A stretch of DNA of 31,128 bases from an uncultured Bacilli bacterium. Its GTDB lineage: Bacteria; Bacillota_I; Bacilli_A; RF39; UBA660. Of the stretch, positions 9,419 through 18,090 are shown one piece after another. The number at the start of each line of letters is the position of its first letter. The stretch's first letter is position 1. The notes beneath the pieces are model-generated. The model worked only from the letters and a program-made list of their open reading frames with translations. It ran no database searches and had not been told where the DNA came from. The stretch lies in NCBI GenBank assembly GCA_947629395.1, contig CANRDQ010000013.1:1-31128 (forward strand), given 5' to 3'. The translations under genes were made by a program, and so were the position numbers.

Positions 9419-10468
9419 TTATTCAGCCTCCTTTCTATCAAAAGCTTTTATTTCTCTTAAATCAGTATTATATAAAGCACGACAATCATTGATTCCATAT
9501 TTTAACATGGCAAGTCTATCAGCTCCAAAACCAAAAGCAAATCCACTCCATACTTCAGGATCATATCCACTCATTCTAAGAACATTAGGATGTACTACTC
9601 CTGCTCCTACAACTGTTATCCAACCAGTATTCTTACAAATATTACATCCTTTACCATGACATTTAAAACAACTAATATCTGCTTCTACAGAAGGTTCTGT
9701 AAATTGATAATAACTTGGATGGAATCTAGTAACAGTTTCAGGTCCAAATATCTTTTTAGCAATAATATCAATAGTTCCTTTTAAATCACTTAAGGAAATA
9801 TCTTTATCTACTAGTAATCCTTCAATTTGCATAAATTGATGTGAATGAGTTGCATCGTCATCATCACGTCTATAAGTTTTACCTGGACAAATTACTCTAA
9901 TAGGAACTTCTCCTTTTCCTTCTAACATAGTACGAACTTGAACTGGAGATGTTTGACTTCTAAGTAATATCTCTTCTCCTTCAATATAGAATGTATCTTG
10001 AGCATCTCTCGCAGGATGTCCTTTTGGTATATTTAACATTTCAAAGTTATATTTATCTAACTCTATTTCAGGACCATCTACAACATCATACCCCATAGAC
10101 ATAAATACTTCTTCAACTTGTTCTATTAAAGCTTCTAACATATTAGGTGCTCCACTAGCTACTTTAGTAGCAGGTAAAGTAATATCAATAGCTTCTTTAC
10201 TAAGTTTTTCTTTCCATATTTCTTCTTCAATCTTAGCTTGTTGTTCTTCAATTATAGAATTTACTTGTTGTTTTAAATCATTTAAAGTTTTACCAGCTTC
10301 ACGTCTCTTTTCTGGTTCTAAATCTTTCATCATAGAAGAAAGACTAGTTACTAATCCTTTTTTACCAAGAAATTTTACTCTGAAATCATTTAAACTATTT
10401 TGATCAGTAATTTTCTTACTATCTTCTTCAATTTGAGTTTTTATTTCTTTTATTTTTTCTTCATTCAT
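9419..10468 (-). CDS. pheS: Phenylalanine--tRNA ligase alpha subunit
   Basis: A 349-aa catalytic subunit of PheRS. An N-terminal coiled coil (about 1-90) is followed by the class II core: motif 2 with CPGKTYRRDDDDATHSHQFM, and motif 3 GFGADRLAMLKYGI near the C-terminus. A Cys-rich insertion (CFKCHGKGCNICKNTGW) of the kind found in Firmicute PheS precedes GAGVVHPNVL. It starts at ATG 10468 after GGAGGG. It is first in the pheS-pheT operon and follows a T-box leader. Confidence 0.96.
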   Translation of the reverse strand: MNEEKIKEIKTQIEEDSKKITDQNSLNDFRVKFLGKKGLVTSLSSMMKDLEPEKRREAGKTLNDLKQQVNSIIEEQQAKIEEEIWKEKLSKEAIDITLPATKVASGAPNMLEALIEQVEEVFMSMGYDVVDGPEIELDKYNFEMLNIPKGHPARDAQDTFYIEGEEILLRSQTSPVQVRTMLEGKGEVPIRVICPGKTYRRDDDDATHSHQFMQIEGLLVDKDISLSDLKGTIDIIAKKIFGPETVTRFHPSYYQFTEPSVEADISCFKCHGKGCNICKNTGWITVVGAGVVHPNVLRMSGYDPEVWSGFAFGFGADRLAMLKYGINDCRALYNTDLREIKAFDRKEAE

Positions 10469-10480
10469 TTTTATCCCTCC

Positions 10481-10704
10481 TAAAAATAAAAGAACTATAA
10501 CTTAAGGACGACGTTATCGTGGTACCACCTTAATTTATAGTTCTTACTATACACTCTCATGTTCTTTAACGGGAACACCCGTCTATAATTTTGTTATAGA
10601 AACTAAGAAGACGAATTCATAAATTATTATTAAGTCTTTCCACCAACCAGACTCTCTCTATCAATAATAGCTTTTACTACTACTTCTTCCTCACTGTTTG
10701 TTAC
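10481..10704 (-). promoter_or_regulatory. T-box riboswitch (tRNA-Phe) of pheST
   Basis: On the minus strand, AAGGTGGTACCACG (10519-10532) is the T-box that pairs with uncharged tRNA-Phe CCA end. TTATAGTTCTT and AAGAACTATAA form a perfect 11-bp terminator (10490-10545) with a T-rich tail. Upstream are an AGUA-like motif, a distal arm AGTCTGGTTGGTGGAAAGACT, and a stem III ACGGGTGTTCCCGT. A TTC at 10613-10615, on the 3' side of Stem I, is a suitable Phe specifier. This is a standard full-length transcriptional T-box. Confidence 0.93.
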
Positions 10705-10711
10705 AACACAT

Positions 10712-10740
10712 ATATTAACACATTTTTTTAATTTTGTAAA
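10712..10740 (-). promoter_or_regulatory. Sigma-A promoter of pheST
   Basis: TTTACA (-35), exactly 17 nt, TAATAT (-10) on the minus strand. The -35 begins directly after the frr stop codon. No terminator is visible between frr and this promoter, so frr transcripts may also enter the T-box. Confidence 0.72.
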
Positions 10741-11286
10741 TTATACTGTCATTAATTCTTTTTCTTTTTCTTTTACTAACTCATCAACTTGTTTATTATA
10801 TTCATTAACTAAATCTTGGATTTCTTTTTCAATTCCTTTACTTTCATCTTCAGCAAGTTCTTCTTTTTTTACATGTTCTAATCCTTCATGACGAATGTTA
10901 CGAATAGATATTTTAGATTCTTCACCAATGCTTTTTACTTGTTTTACTAATTCTTTTCTTCTATCTTCTGTTAAAGCAGGAATAACTATTCTAATAGATT
11001 CTCCATCATTATTAGGAGTATATCCTAAATTAGCTTCAAATATAGCTTTTTCAATATCTTTTAAACAACTTTTATCAAATGGTTTTATTAATAATTGAGT
11101 TGCTTCTGGTACTGAAATAGTGGCAAGTTGTTTAAGTGGTGTAGCACTACCATAATAATCAACATTAACTCCATCTAAACTTGATGGATTAGCACGTCCT
11201 GCTCTTACTGTTCTTAATCTGTCTTCTAATACTTCAATAGTTTTCATCATTTTTGATTCTGTATTTTTTGTAATTTCTGAATTCAT
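10741..11286 (-). CDS. frr: Ribosome recycling factor
   Basis: A 181-aa RRF, normal length. It splits the post-termination ribosome together with EF-G. Family marks: RTVRAGRANPSSLDGVNVDY, the LIKPFDKSCLKDIEKAI block, PALTEDRRKELVKQVKS and NIRHEGLEHVKK. It starts at ATG 11286 after GAGGAG. In most Bacilli pyrH precedes frr; here trpS does, 23 nt upstream, suggesting a trpS-frr transcript. Confidence 0.95.
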   Translation of the reverse strand: MNSEITKNTESKMMKTIEVLEDRLRTVRAGRANPSSLDGVNVDYYGSATPLKQLATISVPEATQLLIKPFDKSCLKDIEKAIFEANLGYTPNNDGESIRIVIPALTEDRRKELVKQVKSIGEESKISIRNIRHEGLEHVKKEELAEDESKGIEKEIQDLVNEYNKQVDELVKEKEKELMTV

Positions 11287-11309
11287 AATTCACACTCCTC
11301 TATAATAAA

Positions 11310-12407
11310 TTAATCATCTATATTAGTATATACACTATGTTTTAATTCTTCATCTTCAAAATATTCTACACCAACGGCTTTTCTTACTCTTTTCAAAACT
11401 TCACTAGCTTTTTTTCGAGCTACTTTACTTCCTTCTTCTAACATATCATAAACATAATCTATATGCTGTTCATAGTAATATCTTCTTTCTCTAATTGGTT
11501 TTAATTCTTCTTGAATAATATTATTCAAGAATTTTTTTATAGTTACATCTCCTAAGCCACCACGTTGATAATGTTCTTTCAATTCATTCAAATTATTATA
11601 CTCAGGTAAATATTTTTGAAAATGTTCTTTTTTACATAAAGCATCTAAATATTTAAATACAGCATTATCCTCTACATTGCCTGGATCAGTAATTTTTATA
11701 TGATTAGGATCTGTATACATACTCATTACTTTTTTCTCTATAATATCTGGTTCATCAGATAAATATATACAATTATTTAAAGATTTACTCATTTTATTTT
11801 TTCCATCAATACCAGGTAATCTCTTACATATATCTTTATCTGGTGTAATTAAATATGGCTCAACTAAGGTTTCTCCATAAATAGAATTGAATGTTCTGAC
11901 AATTTCTCTATCCTGTTCAAGAATAGGTTCTTGATCTTCTCCTCCAGGAACATATTTTGCATCAAATGCTGTTATATCAGCAGCTTGACTTATAGGATAA
12001 GTTAAAAATCCTACAGGAACACTTTTTTCAAAGCCACGTTCTTTTATTTCTGTTTTTATGGTAGGATTTCTTTGTAATCTAGATAATGTAACCAAATTCA
12101 AATAATACATTGTCAATTCTGATAGTTCAGGTATTTGAGATTGTACAAATATAACACTTTTCTTAGGATCAAGACCTACAGCTAAATAATCAAGTGCAAC
12201 TTCTATTAAATTTCTTCTTATCTTCTCCGGATTTCGTGCATTGTCAGTTAAAGCCTGTAAATCAGATATAAAAATATATGGTATATATTTACCAGAATTT
12301 TGCATTTCAACTCTATTTCTAAGGGAACCTACATAATGTCCTAAATGTAACTTTCCTGTTGGTCTATCCCCTGTTAATAATATTTGCTTTTCTACTTCTT
12401 TCTCCAT
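11310..12407 (-). CDS. trpS: Tryptophan--tRNA ligase
   Basis: A 365-aa class I synthetase that charges tRNA-Trp. Seen: TGDRPTGKLHLGHY with the HIGH-type HLGH at 21-24, DLQALTDN, the GGEDQ substrate region, and KMSKS at 205-209. Length is slightly above the usual 330-340 aa, with a charged C-terminal extension. The open frame reaches a TTG at 12437, but ATG 12407 has AAAAGGAG at good spacing and begins at the family N-terminus, so I use it. It is followed 23 nt later by frr. No T-box is seen upstream. Confidence 0.93.
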   Translation of the reverse strand: MEKEVEKQILLTGDRPTGKLHLGHYVGSLRNRVEMQNSGKYIPYIFISDLQALTDNARNPEKIRRNLIEVALDYLAVGLDPKKSVIFVQSQIPELSELTMYYLNLVTLSRLQRNPTIKTEIKERGFEKSVPVGFLTYPISQAADITAFDAKYVPGGEDQEPILEQDREIVRTFNSIYGETLVEPYLITPDKDICKRLPGIDGKNKMSKSLNNCIYLSDEPDIIEKKVMSMYTDPNHIKITDPGNVEDNAVFKYLDALCKKEHFQKYLPEYNNLNELKEHYQRGGLGDVTIKKFLNNIIQEELKPIRERRYYYEQHIDYVYDMLEEGSKVARKKASEVLKRVRKAVGVEYFEDEELKHSVYTNIDD

Positions 12408-12599
12408 CAATGAGTACTCCTTTTCTATTTTTACCAACTATTCTTCTAAAATATTTACTAATTGATACGATGTTTACCTTTTTCATTACCATAACAGTTA
12501 TTTATAGAGTAGAAATCTTTTCATTTATTTTCTTACAAAATAATAAATTTATAATTCACACTCCTATTAACATTTTACTATAACTTAAAATATTAATAA

Positions 12600-12639
12600 A
12601 GAAAAATCTAAAATTTTTATTACTTACATTTTAAGATTT
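12600..12639 (-). terminator. Terminator after the zincin-like gene
   Basis: On the minus strand AAATCTTAAAAT and ATTTTAGATTT pair with one bulge, followed by TTCTTTATT. The stop codon of the zincin-like gene lies in the loop. It separates that gene from trpS. Confidence 0.55.
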
Positions 12640-13702
12640 GATCTTTAACTGATTTTTTCAAAGTTTTAGGGGGACATCCTAAAATATCAAATATATCTAC
12701 GTTATAATCTTTTGTTTTTAATTGATCAAACAATTGTAAATTTCTTCGAACTTCATTTTCATCTAAAGTATCAAAATGCATAGATAAAAGACCTCCATAA
12801 GCATAAGGTAAAAAGCCTTCTGGATATAATCCTTGACTAGTATTTTTCATAGCAGAAGCAACTTCTGTTAATCTTTGGAATCTAAAACCTTTAATAACAT
12901 CTTCTGGTACACCTTGTTGTTCTAAATATTGAAGAAATAATTGTTCATTATACATTGATTCTACTTCATTATAAAAAGTTTTAGAAAAGCCATAAAATTC
13001 TTCTTCAGTACCTTGATGTTTTAATCTTAAGTTTTCTATTAAATGAGTATTTTCATGTCCTACTGTTCTAATTCTATCTAAATCATTAGCGTTTGGTCCT
13101 ACAAAGATAAAGTTATTAAACTTTCTATAATCATAATACATATCACATAAAGTAAATCCATAACGTGGAGGAGTTATTGAATCATGTTCCATATAAAATA
13201 GTCTATTCTCACGTATTAATTTATTATAAGTTTCTATATAACTAGGATCTAATGTATTATAAAAACCGGTTAAAATATTTTTTATTTCTTTATCTGATAA
13301 AGGACAATTAACTACATCTTTTCTCATTGTTTGAGTTGCAGTCTGTAACATTTCATTAATATCTCGTAAATCTTTTGAATTATTAAAATTTTGTATATGT
13401 GATATTAGTTGTGGTTTAGTTATTAATTCTTTAGGAATATTAGCTGAATATTCTCCTATTTTTTTATAAGCCATACGAGCTAAATCAGGTTCCATCATTC
13501 CTGCCCTAATTGCCAAATTAATCAAACCTGTTTTCGCAAATCTACTATAAGCGATATCTAACATTTGCATATTAGTAAAATATTCAACTGCTTCTTCTAT
13601 AGTAAGACTATTATTAAATTTATTTAAAATTCTTACAAATTCATTTTTTATATCATTAACACTACGTTCAACAAAGAATTTATCTGATACATTATTATTC
13701 AT
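12620..13702 (-). CDS. Zincin-like putative metallopeptidase (M3-like motif)
   Basis: A 360-aa protein with no signal peptide, not confidently assigned to a named family. It contains GHENTHLIE, an HExxH zinc motif (H216, E217, H220), and 26 residues later FYNEVESMYNE (E246). This resembles the EVASTFNE block that carries the third zinc ligand in M3 oligopeptidases such as PepF. It is much shorter than PepF (about 600 aa) and has a different helical N-terminal half. I infer a cytoplasmic gluzincin-type peptidase. The start: GGAG lies 8 nt before ATG 13702; a GTG at 13711 and an ATG at 13708 are too close to it. It is flanked by terminators on both sides, so probably monocistronic. Confidence 0.7.
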   Translation of the reverse strand: MNNNVSDKFFVERSVNDIKNEFVRILNKFNNSLTIEEAVEYFTNMQMLDIAYSRFAKTGLINLAIRAGMMEPDLARMAYKKIGEYSANIPKELITKPQLISHIQNFNNSKDLRDINEMLQTATQTMRKDVVNCPLSDKEIKNILTGFYNTLDPSYIETYNKLIRENRLFYMEHDSITPPRYGFTLCDMYYDYRKFNNFIFVGPNANDLDRIRTVGHENTHLIENLRLKHQGTEEEFYGFSKTFYNEVESMYNEQLFLQYLEQQGVPEDVIKGFRFQRLTEVASAMKNTSQGLYPEGFLPYAYGGLLSMHFDTLDENEVRRNLQLFDQLKTKDYNVDIFDILGCPPKTLKKSVKDQILKCK

Positions 13703-13743
13703 TTTCATCACTCCAATTCATTTCCCCATATTATACCATAAAA

Positions 13744-13778
13744 ATATAAAAAAACTAAGTTTATTTTTCTAAACTTAG
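13744..13778 (-). terminator. Terminator of the 13.8-14.6 kb membrane-protein gene
   Basis: CTAAGTTTA, TTTTTC loop, TAAACTTAG: a 9-bp stem followed on the minus strand by TTTTTTTATATTTTT. It overlaps the stop codon. Confidence 0.85.
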
Positions 13779-14573
13779 ACTTTCAAATACATAATTATTA
13801 TCACTTTCATTATAACTAAAAGTATATTTATAAGTTTTAGCATGATTATAATCTCTACCAATTATAAAGTTATCAGCTGTTAAATCTTCAACTTCTTCTG
13901 ATAATTCTCCATTAGCATTAACTTTAGTATATACTTTATTATCTTTTTTATTAATGAAAGCTACTGCTTCATATATTTCTATTTTCTTAGATGTTTCTAC
14001 AGCTTTAATAATAGTACTAGCTATTTCAATATCATCTTTAATATCACATTCTGTTGATTCATTGAATAATCCTTTTTCACTATCATAAGTAAATTTAGGG
14101 CATTCTCCAAAATCTTCTTCTGGTACTACATAAGCAGTTGTTGGTCCAAATATAGCATTTAAAGATTCTTCTAAAACATCTTTATCTAAAACTACATCTT
14201 TTCCTATTTGTTGTCTTTTAGCTTCATTAATAACTAAATAATTTACAAAATTAGAATCTAAATCATCAGCACTTAAGAATTCACTAGCATATAATTTTGT
14301 ATCTTCATAAGTAATATTACTATGCATTTTATTAATTAAGGTTTTTACTAAATAATTATCTTTTTTCAATTGAGTTTCTTTTGGTTTAACATCTTTTTTG
14401 ACTTTTTCTTCTTTAGCAAAAGGATTATCTACTTCAACTAAATAATAACCTACACCAGCTCCTCCACCAATTATACCTATAATTAAACAAATAAATATAA
14501 TTAAAAAAGTATGTCTTTTCTTTGGCTTTTTTACATTAAATTCATCAGCCATTTCATTACTCATATCATCCAT
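13761..14573 (-). CDS. Single-TM protein, unknown function
   Basis: A 270-aa protein that I do not recognise. A short charged cytoplasmic N-terminus (KKPKKRH) is followed by one TM helix (about 22-44, with a GIIGGGAGVGYY end). A Lys-rich linker leads to an extracytoplasmic domain of about 190 aa. Two Cys (in GECPKF and STECDI) could form a disulfide. It may be a lipid-anchored or wall-associated sensor or a SurA/PrsA-like helical protein, but no motif supports either. The frame is open up to a TTG at 14627, but ATG 14573 is preceded by AAAGGG at 8 nt and is preferred. It lies between terminators downstream of tsf. Confidence 0.75.
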   Translation of the reverse strand: MDDMSNEMADEFNVKKPKKRHTFLIIFICLIIGIIGGGAGVGYYLVEVDNPFAKEEKVKKDVKPKETQLKKDNYLVKTLINKMHSNITYEDTKLYASEFLSADDLDSNFVNYLVINEAKRQQIGKDVVLDKDVLEESLNAIFGPTTAYVVPEEDFGECPKFTYDSEKGLFNESTECDIKDDIEIASTIIKAVETSKKIEIYEAVAFINKKDNKVYTKVNANGELSEEVEDLTADNFIIGRDYNHAKTYKYTFSYNESDNNYVFESLSLEK

Positions 14574-14639
14574 ATTATCTACCCTTTCTATATGATACAT
14601 TATATATTCTTTTCTATTAAAATGCAACTAGATAGAAAT

Positions 14640-14664
14640 AAAAAAAGAGCTAATTTGCTCTTTT
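14640..14664 (-). terminator. Terminator of tsf
   Basis: AAAAGAGC, TAATTT loop, GCTCTTTT, then TTTATTT on the minus strand. Confidence 0.85.
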
Positions 14665-14680
14665 AATATATGTTGTTTTA

Positions 14681-15553
14681 TTATCCATTAATTTGACTCA
14701 TTACTTCAGCAGCGAAATCTTCTTCTTTCTTTTCGATTCCTTCACCTACAGCGAAACGTACCATTTTTTCAATAGTTCCACCGTTATTTTTAACATAGTC
14801 TTTAACAGATAATCCAGAATCTTTAACAAAAGCTTGTTCTTCTAGACATATTTCTTTATAAAATTTATTAAGTCTTCCTTGTACCATTTTTTCAGCAATA
14901 TTTTCTGGTTTTCCTTCTTGCATAACTTGTTCTTTAATTACTTTTTCTTCTCTTTCAACCATACTAGGATCTACACCTTCACGGTTTAAAGCAACAGGAG
15001 CCATTGCTGCTACTTGCATAGCAACGTCTTTAGCAACTTCTTCACTTGTTCCTTTACAGATAACTAAAGCACCAATTTTTCCTCCTAAATGTAAGTAAGA
15101 ACCAAATACTTCATCATCTGCTTTATTAACAATTTCAAAACGTCTTACAGTTAATTTTTCTCCAATTTTAGCAGTTAATGATACTAATTTATCTTGAAGT
15201 GTTTCTCCTTCTACAGTTAAAGCCATTGCTTCTTCCATAGTAGTTACATCACTATCTAAAATAGTAGTTGCTACTAAATCAACAAAATTTGTAAATTCTT
15301 CATTCTTAGCTACAAAATCAGTTTCAGAGTTAACTTCAACGATAACAGCTTTATTTCCATTTTCTTTAATAATACATAATCCTTCAGCAGCTACTCTTCC
15401 TTCTTTTTTAGCAGCTTTAGAAATACCTTTTTCACGTAACCAATCAATAGCTTTTTCTTGATTTCCTTCACATTCTTGTAAAGCTTTTTTACAATCTAGC
15501 ATTCCTGCACCAGTTTTTTCTCTTAATTCTTTTATATCTTTTGCACTAAACAT
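14681..15553 (-). CDS. tsf: Elongation factor Ts
   Basis: A 290-aa EF-Ts, normal length. It recycles EF-Tu by exchanging GDP for GTP. The N-terminal UBA-like domain reads IKELREKTGAGMLDCKKALQ; the core has VEVNSETDFVAKNEEF, and QVAAMAPVALNREGV. Two in-frame ATGs (15559, 15553) exist; the second has GGAGA at the better spacing. It lies downstream of rpsB across an attenuator-like hairpin, the usual rpsB-tsf pairing. Confidence 0.96.
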   Translation of the reverse strand: MFSAKDIKELREKTGAGMLDCKKALQECEGNQEKAIDWLREKGISKAAKKEGRVAAEGLCIIKENGNKAVIVEVNSETDFVAKNEEFTNFVDLVATTILDSDVTTMEEAMALTVEGETLQDKLVSLTAKIGEKLTVRRFEIVNKADDEVFGSYLHLGGKIGALVICKGTSEEVAKDVAMQVAAMAPVALNREGVDPSMVEREEKVIKEQVMQEGKPENIAEKMVQGRLNKFYKEICLEEQAFVKDSGLSVKDYVKNNGGTIEKMVRFAVGEGIEKKEEDFAAEVMSQING

Positions 15554-15618
15554 AAACATTCTCCTTTTTTAATTTTTATCTACCTATAATTATACATTAC
15601 TTTTTTTAATATTTAAAC

Positions 15619-15648
15619 AAAAAAGTCGGGCAAACACCCAACTTTTTA
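15619..15648 (-). terminator. Terminator/attenuator between rpsB and tsf
   Basis: On the minus strand AAAAAGTTGGG, TGTTTG, CCCGACTTTTTTG: an 11-bp stem with one G-U pair and a T tail. It overlaps the rpsB stop. As tsf usually shares the rpsB transcript, it may set the rpsB:tsf ratio by partial termination. Confidence 0.8.
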
Positions 15649-16620
15649 TTGTAATGCATCAATTAATTCTGCTTTTTTCATTGTAGAATAACCTTTGATT
15701 CCTGCTTGTTTAGCAAGATCTTTTAATTCTACTAATGTCTTACTATTAAGATCTTCTTCTGCTTTAGGTGTTTCTTTTTTTTCTTCAACTACAGGTTCTT
15801 CTACCTTTTCTTCTACTGTTGGTTTAACTTTTTCTTCTTTTTTTACAAATTCTTTTTTATTATTAAATTTATTTTCTTTTTTTTGTGCTCTTTTTCCATC
15901 TTTAGCTTTATCATCATCACCAACGTAATCGATAATTTCTTTTCCGTTTACTTCAGCGATAGCATTAGCTAAAGCTCCAATAATTAATTTTACTGAACGT
16001 ACAGCATCATCATTAGCTGGAATAACGTAATCTACAACATCTGGATCACAGTTAGTATCTACGATTCCAAATACTGGAATATTTAAGATATGAGCTTCTT
16101 TAATAGCGATATCTTCTTTACGTGGGTCAACAATTACTAATGCTTGAGGTATTCTTTTCATATCACGGATACCACGTAAGTTACGATTTAATTTTTCATA
16201 TTCTTTTTTAATTCCAATAACTTCTTTTTTAGGTAAAAGATTGAAAGTTCCATCTTCTTCCATTTTTTCAATTTCTTCCATACGTCTTACTCTTGAACGT
16301 ATAGTTTTAAAGTTTGTTAAAGTTCCACCTAACCATCTTTCATTAACAAAATATTGTTCTGTTCTTGTAGCAGCTTCTTCAACAGCTTCTTGAGCTTGTT
16401 TCTTAGTTCCTACAAATAAGAATTTTCCTTCTTTTTCAGCAATTTCCTTCATTGCTTGATATGCTTCTGTAATTTTTGCAGAAGTCTTTTGTAAATCGAT
16501 AATATAAATATCATCTCTTGTTGTATAAATATATGGTTTCATTTTAGGATTCCATCTTCTCTTTTGATGTCCAAAATGAACTCCAGCTTCTAATAAATAA
16601 TTCATTGATACAATTGTCAT
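15646..16620 (-). CDS. rpsB: 30S ribosomal protein S2 with C-terminal Rho_N-like domain
   Basis: A 324-aa protein. Residues 1 to about 230 are a standard S2: [59 protein letters not shown]. Usual bacterial S2 is 230-260 aa. The rest is a Lys/Glu-rich linker (about 232-290) and a terminal helix-extended-helix unit (293-324, [25 protein letters not shown]) resembling the Rho termination factor N-terminal domain, a nucleic-acid-binding fold. Nearly the same unit ends L20 in this window. It starts at ATG 16620 after AAAGGAG. No terminator is seen between rplT and rpsB, so it may be transcribed with the infC operon. Confidence 0.95.
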   Translation of the reverse strand: MTIVSMNYLLEAGVHFGHQKRRWNPKMKPYIYTTRDDIYIIDLQKTSAKITEAYQAMKEIAEKEGKFLFVGTKKQAQEAVEEAATRTEQYFVNERWLGGTLTNFKTIRSRVRRMEEIEKMEEDGTFNLLPKKEVIGIKKEYEKLNRNLRGIRDMKRIPQALVIVDPRKEDIAIKEAHILNIPVFGIVDTNCDPDVVDYVIPANDDAVRSVKLIIGALANAIAEVNGKEIIDYVGDDDKAKDGKRAQKKENKFNNKKEFVKKEEKVKPTVEEKVEEPVVEEKKETPKAEEDLNSKTLVELKDLAKQAGIKGYSTMKKAELIDALQ

Positions 16621-16718
16621 AATTTTAAATCTCCTTTTCGTTTTTTTCTTCTACTAATTTCTAAAGTCTACCACTTTTTTCAAAGCACTAGATAAACCAA
16701 TCCATTAATATGTATATT

Positions 16719-17327
16719 TTATTGTAAAGCGTTAATTAAATCTTCTTTTTTCATTGAAGAAATACCTTTAACACCTTTTTCTTTTGCTAAAGCTTTAAGT
16801 TCAGCAACAGTCATTTTACTTAAATCAGTTGTGTTTTCTTTTTTATCTTCTTTTTTAGTTTCTTCTTTTGTTTCTTTTTTAGCAGTAGCTTTTACTTGTT
16901 TCTTAGCATCAGCTTTAACTGAATGAATAGTTACTTCACTAGTTGCTTCTGTTTCAGCAGCTTTTACTTTTCCTTCTAATCCAGCTTTTGCAGTTTTAAC
17001 TAATTCAGCAAAATGTTCTGGATTATGAATTGCGATTTCACTTAACATTTTACGGTTAACTAAAACACCTGCTTTGTTAAGTCCGTTAATGAACATAGAA
17101 TAACTAATTTCATTTTCACGACAAGCTGCATTAATTCTTGTAATCCATAATTTACGAAAATCATTTTTTCTCTTTTTACGATCGTTGAAAGCATATCTTC
17201 TTGAATGCATTACTTGTTCTTTTGCAGATTTATATAATCTATGTTTACTACCAAAATAACCTTTAGCAGCTTTTAATACTTTCTTATGACGTGCCTTTGT
17301 AGTTGCACCATTCTTTACTCTTGCCAT
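16719..17327 (-). CDS. rplT: 50S ribosomal protein L20 with C-terminal Rho_N-like domain
   Basis: A 202-aa protein. Residues 1 to about 118 are canonical L20 ([39 protein letters not shown]). L20 is normally 115-120 aa and is an assembly factor that binds 23S rRNA and represses its own operon. An 85-residue extension follows: a K/E/T-rich linker, then a Rho_N/SAP-like unit at 170-202 ([25 protein letters not shown]). Counting from the shared ELK to the end, 18 of 27 residues equal the S2 tail. It starts at ATG 17327 after GGAGG. Third gene of infC-rpmI-rplT. Confidence 0.96.
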   Translation of the reverse strand: MARVKNGATTKARHKKVLKAAKGYFGSKHRLYKSAKEQVMHSRRYAFNDRKKRKNDFRKLWITRINAACRENEISYSMFINGLNKAGVLVNRKMLSEIAIHNPEHFAELVKTAKAGLEGKVKAAETEATSEVTIHSVKADAKKQVKATAKKETKEETKKEDKKENTTDLSKMTVAELKALAKEKGVKGISSMKKEDLINALQ

Positions 17328-17350
17328 TCTTTATTCCTCCTTCTATAAAA

Positions 17351-17536
17351 TTAAACTAAATTTTTTAGTCTTCTTTTATCTCCACTACTTAAAGCAGAAC
17401 CCTTTCTATTTTTTCTGTTAAAACTAGTTGTTTTCTTTCCAGTATTATGTCTACTACCTGGACAACCAATTTTATAATCATTTTTTCTTTTGTTAACTAC
17501 CTTTGCTACTCCTTTATGAGTTTTAATCTTTGGCAT
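17351..17536 (-). CDS. rpmI: 50S ribosomal protein L35
   Basis: A 61-aa basic protein, slightly shorter than the usual 64-66 aa. It has the L35 pattern MPKIKTHKGVAK, RHNTGKKTT, and GDKRRLKNLV. It starts at ATG 17536 after AGGAGG, 11 nt after infC, and lies in the conserved infC-rpmI-rplT order. Confidence 0.95.
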   Translation of the reverse strand: MPKIKTHKGVAKVVNKRKNDYKIGCPGSRHNTGKKTTSFNRKNRKGSALSSGDKRRLKNLV

Positions 17537-17547
17537 AATTTTTCCTC

Positions 17548-18081
17548 CTATTTCTTATCTTTTTTCGGTACTAATAACATTGTCATCACACGACCATCTA
17601 ATTTTGGCTTTTGATCAATATCAGCTAAATCTTCAACACGACTAGCAAATTTCATAAGAACATCAAGACCTAATTCAGTATGTGCCATTTGACGGCCTTT
17701 AAAGCGAATCGTTAATTTAATACGATCTCCCTTTTGTAAATATTTTGTAACATTTCTAAGTTTGGTTTCAAAATCTCCAACATCAATAACTGGAGATAAA
17801 CGATATTCCTTAAGTTCAGATTGAGTAGCTTTTTGTTTCTTTAAAGCTTCTTTTTCTTTCTTTTTCTTTTCATATTTGAACTTGTTGTAATCCATAATTT
17901 TACAAACTGGTGGATTAGCATTTGGACTCATTAATACTAAGTCAAGAGATGCATATGTTGCGAGTGTTAGGGCATCCTTAATTGACTTAACTCCAACTTG
18001 CTCACCATTTGGACCTATAACCAATACCTCTTTTGCTCTTATTTGTTCATTAACAAGAGTGTTACTTTTTTTACTTGCTAT
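17548..18081 (-). CDS. infC: Translation initiation factor IF-3, AUA start
   Basis: A 177-aa IF-3 that checks the start codon in the 30S subunit. Domains: N-terminal LVNEQIRAKEVLVIGPNGEQVGVKS, a Lys-rich linker helix (KKKKEKEALKKQKATQ), and C-terminal domain from about 85 (KEYRLSPVID, FKGRQMAHTELG). No ATG lies near the family N-terminus. An AGGAGG at 18090-18095 places ATA 18081 at 8-nt spacing, giving ASKKSNTLVNEQIR after the start. The GTG at 18090 overlaps the ribosome site and is unlikely. infC characteristically uses rare AUU/AUA/AUC starts, by which IF-3 represses its own translation; AUA here fits that rule. Confidence 0.93.
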   Translation of the reverse strand: MASKKSNTLVNEQIRAKEVLVIGPNGEQVGVKSIKDALTLATYASLDLVLMSPNANPPVCKIMDYNKFKYEKKKKEKEALKKQKATQSELKEYRLSPVIDVGDFETKLRNVTKYLQKGDRIKLTIRFKGRQMAHTELGLDVLMKFASRVEDLADIDQKPKLDGRVMTMLLVPKKDKK

Positions 18082-18090
18082 TGAAAACAC

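Noticed and set aside
12430..12490. 41-codon ORF (ATG GTA ATG AAA AAG...) overlapping the trpS start in another frame
   Set aside because: No ribosome site, no Trp codons that would suggest a leader peptide, and it runs into trpS out of frame.
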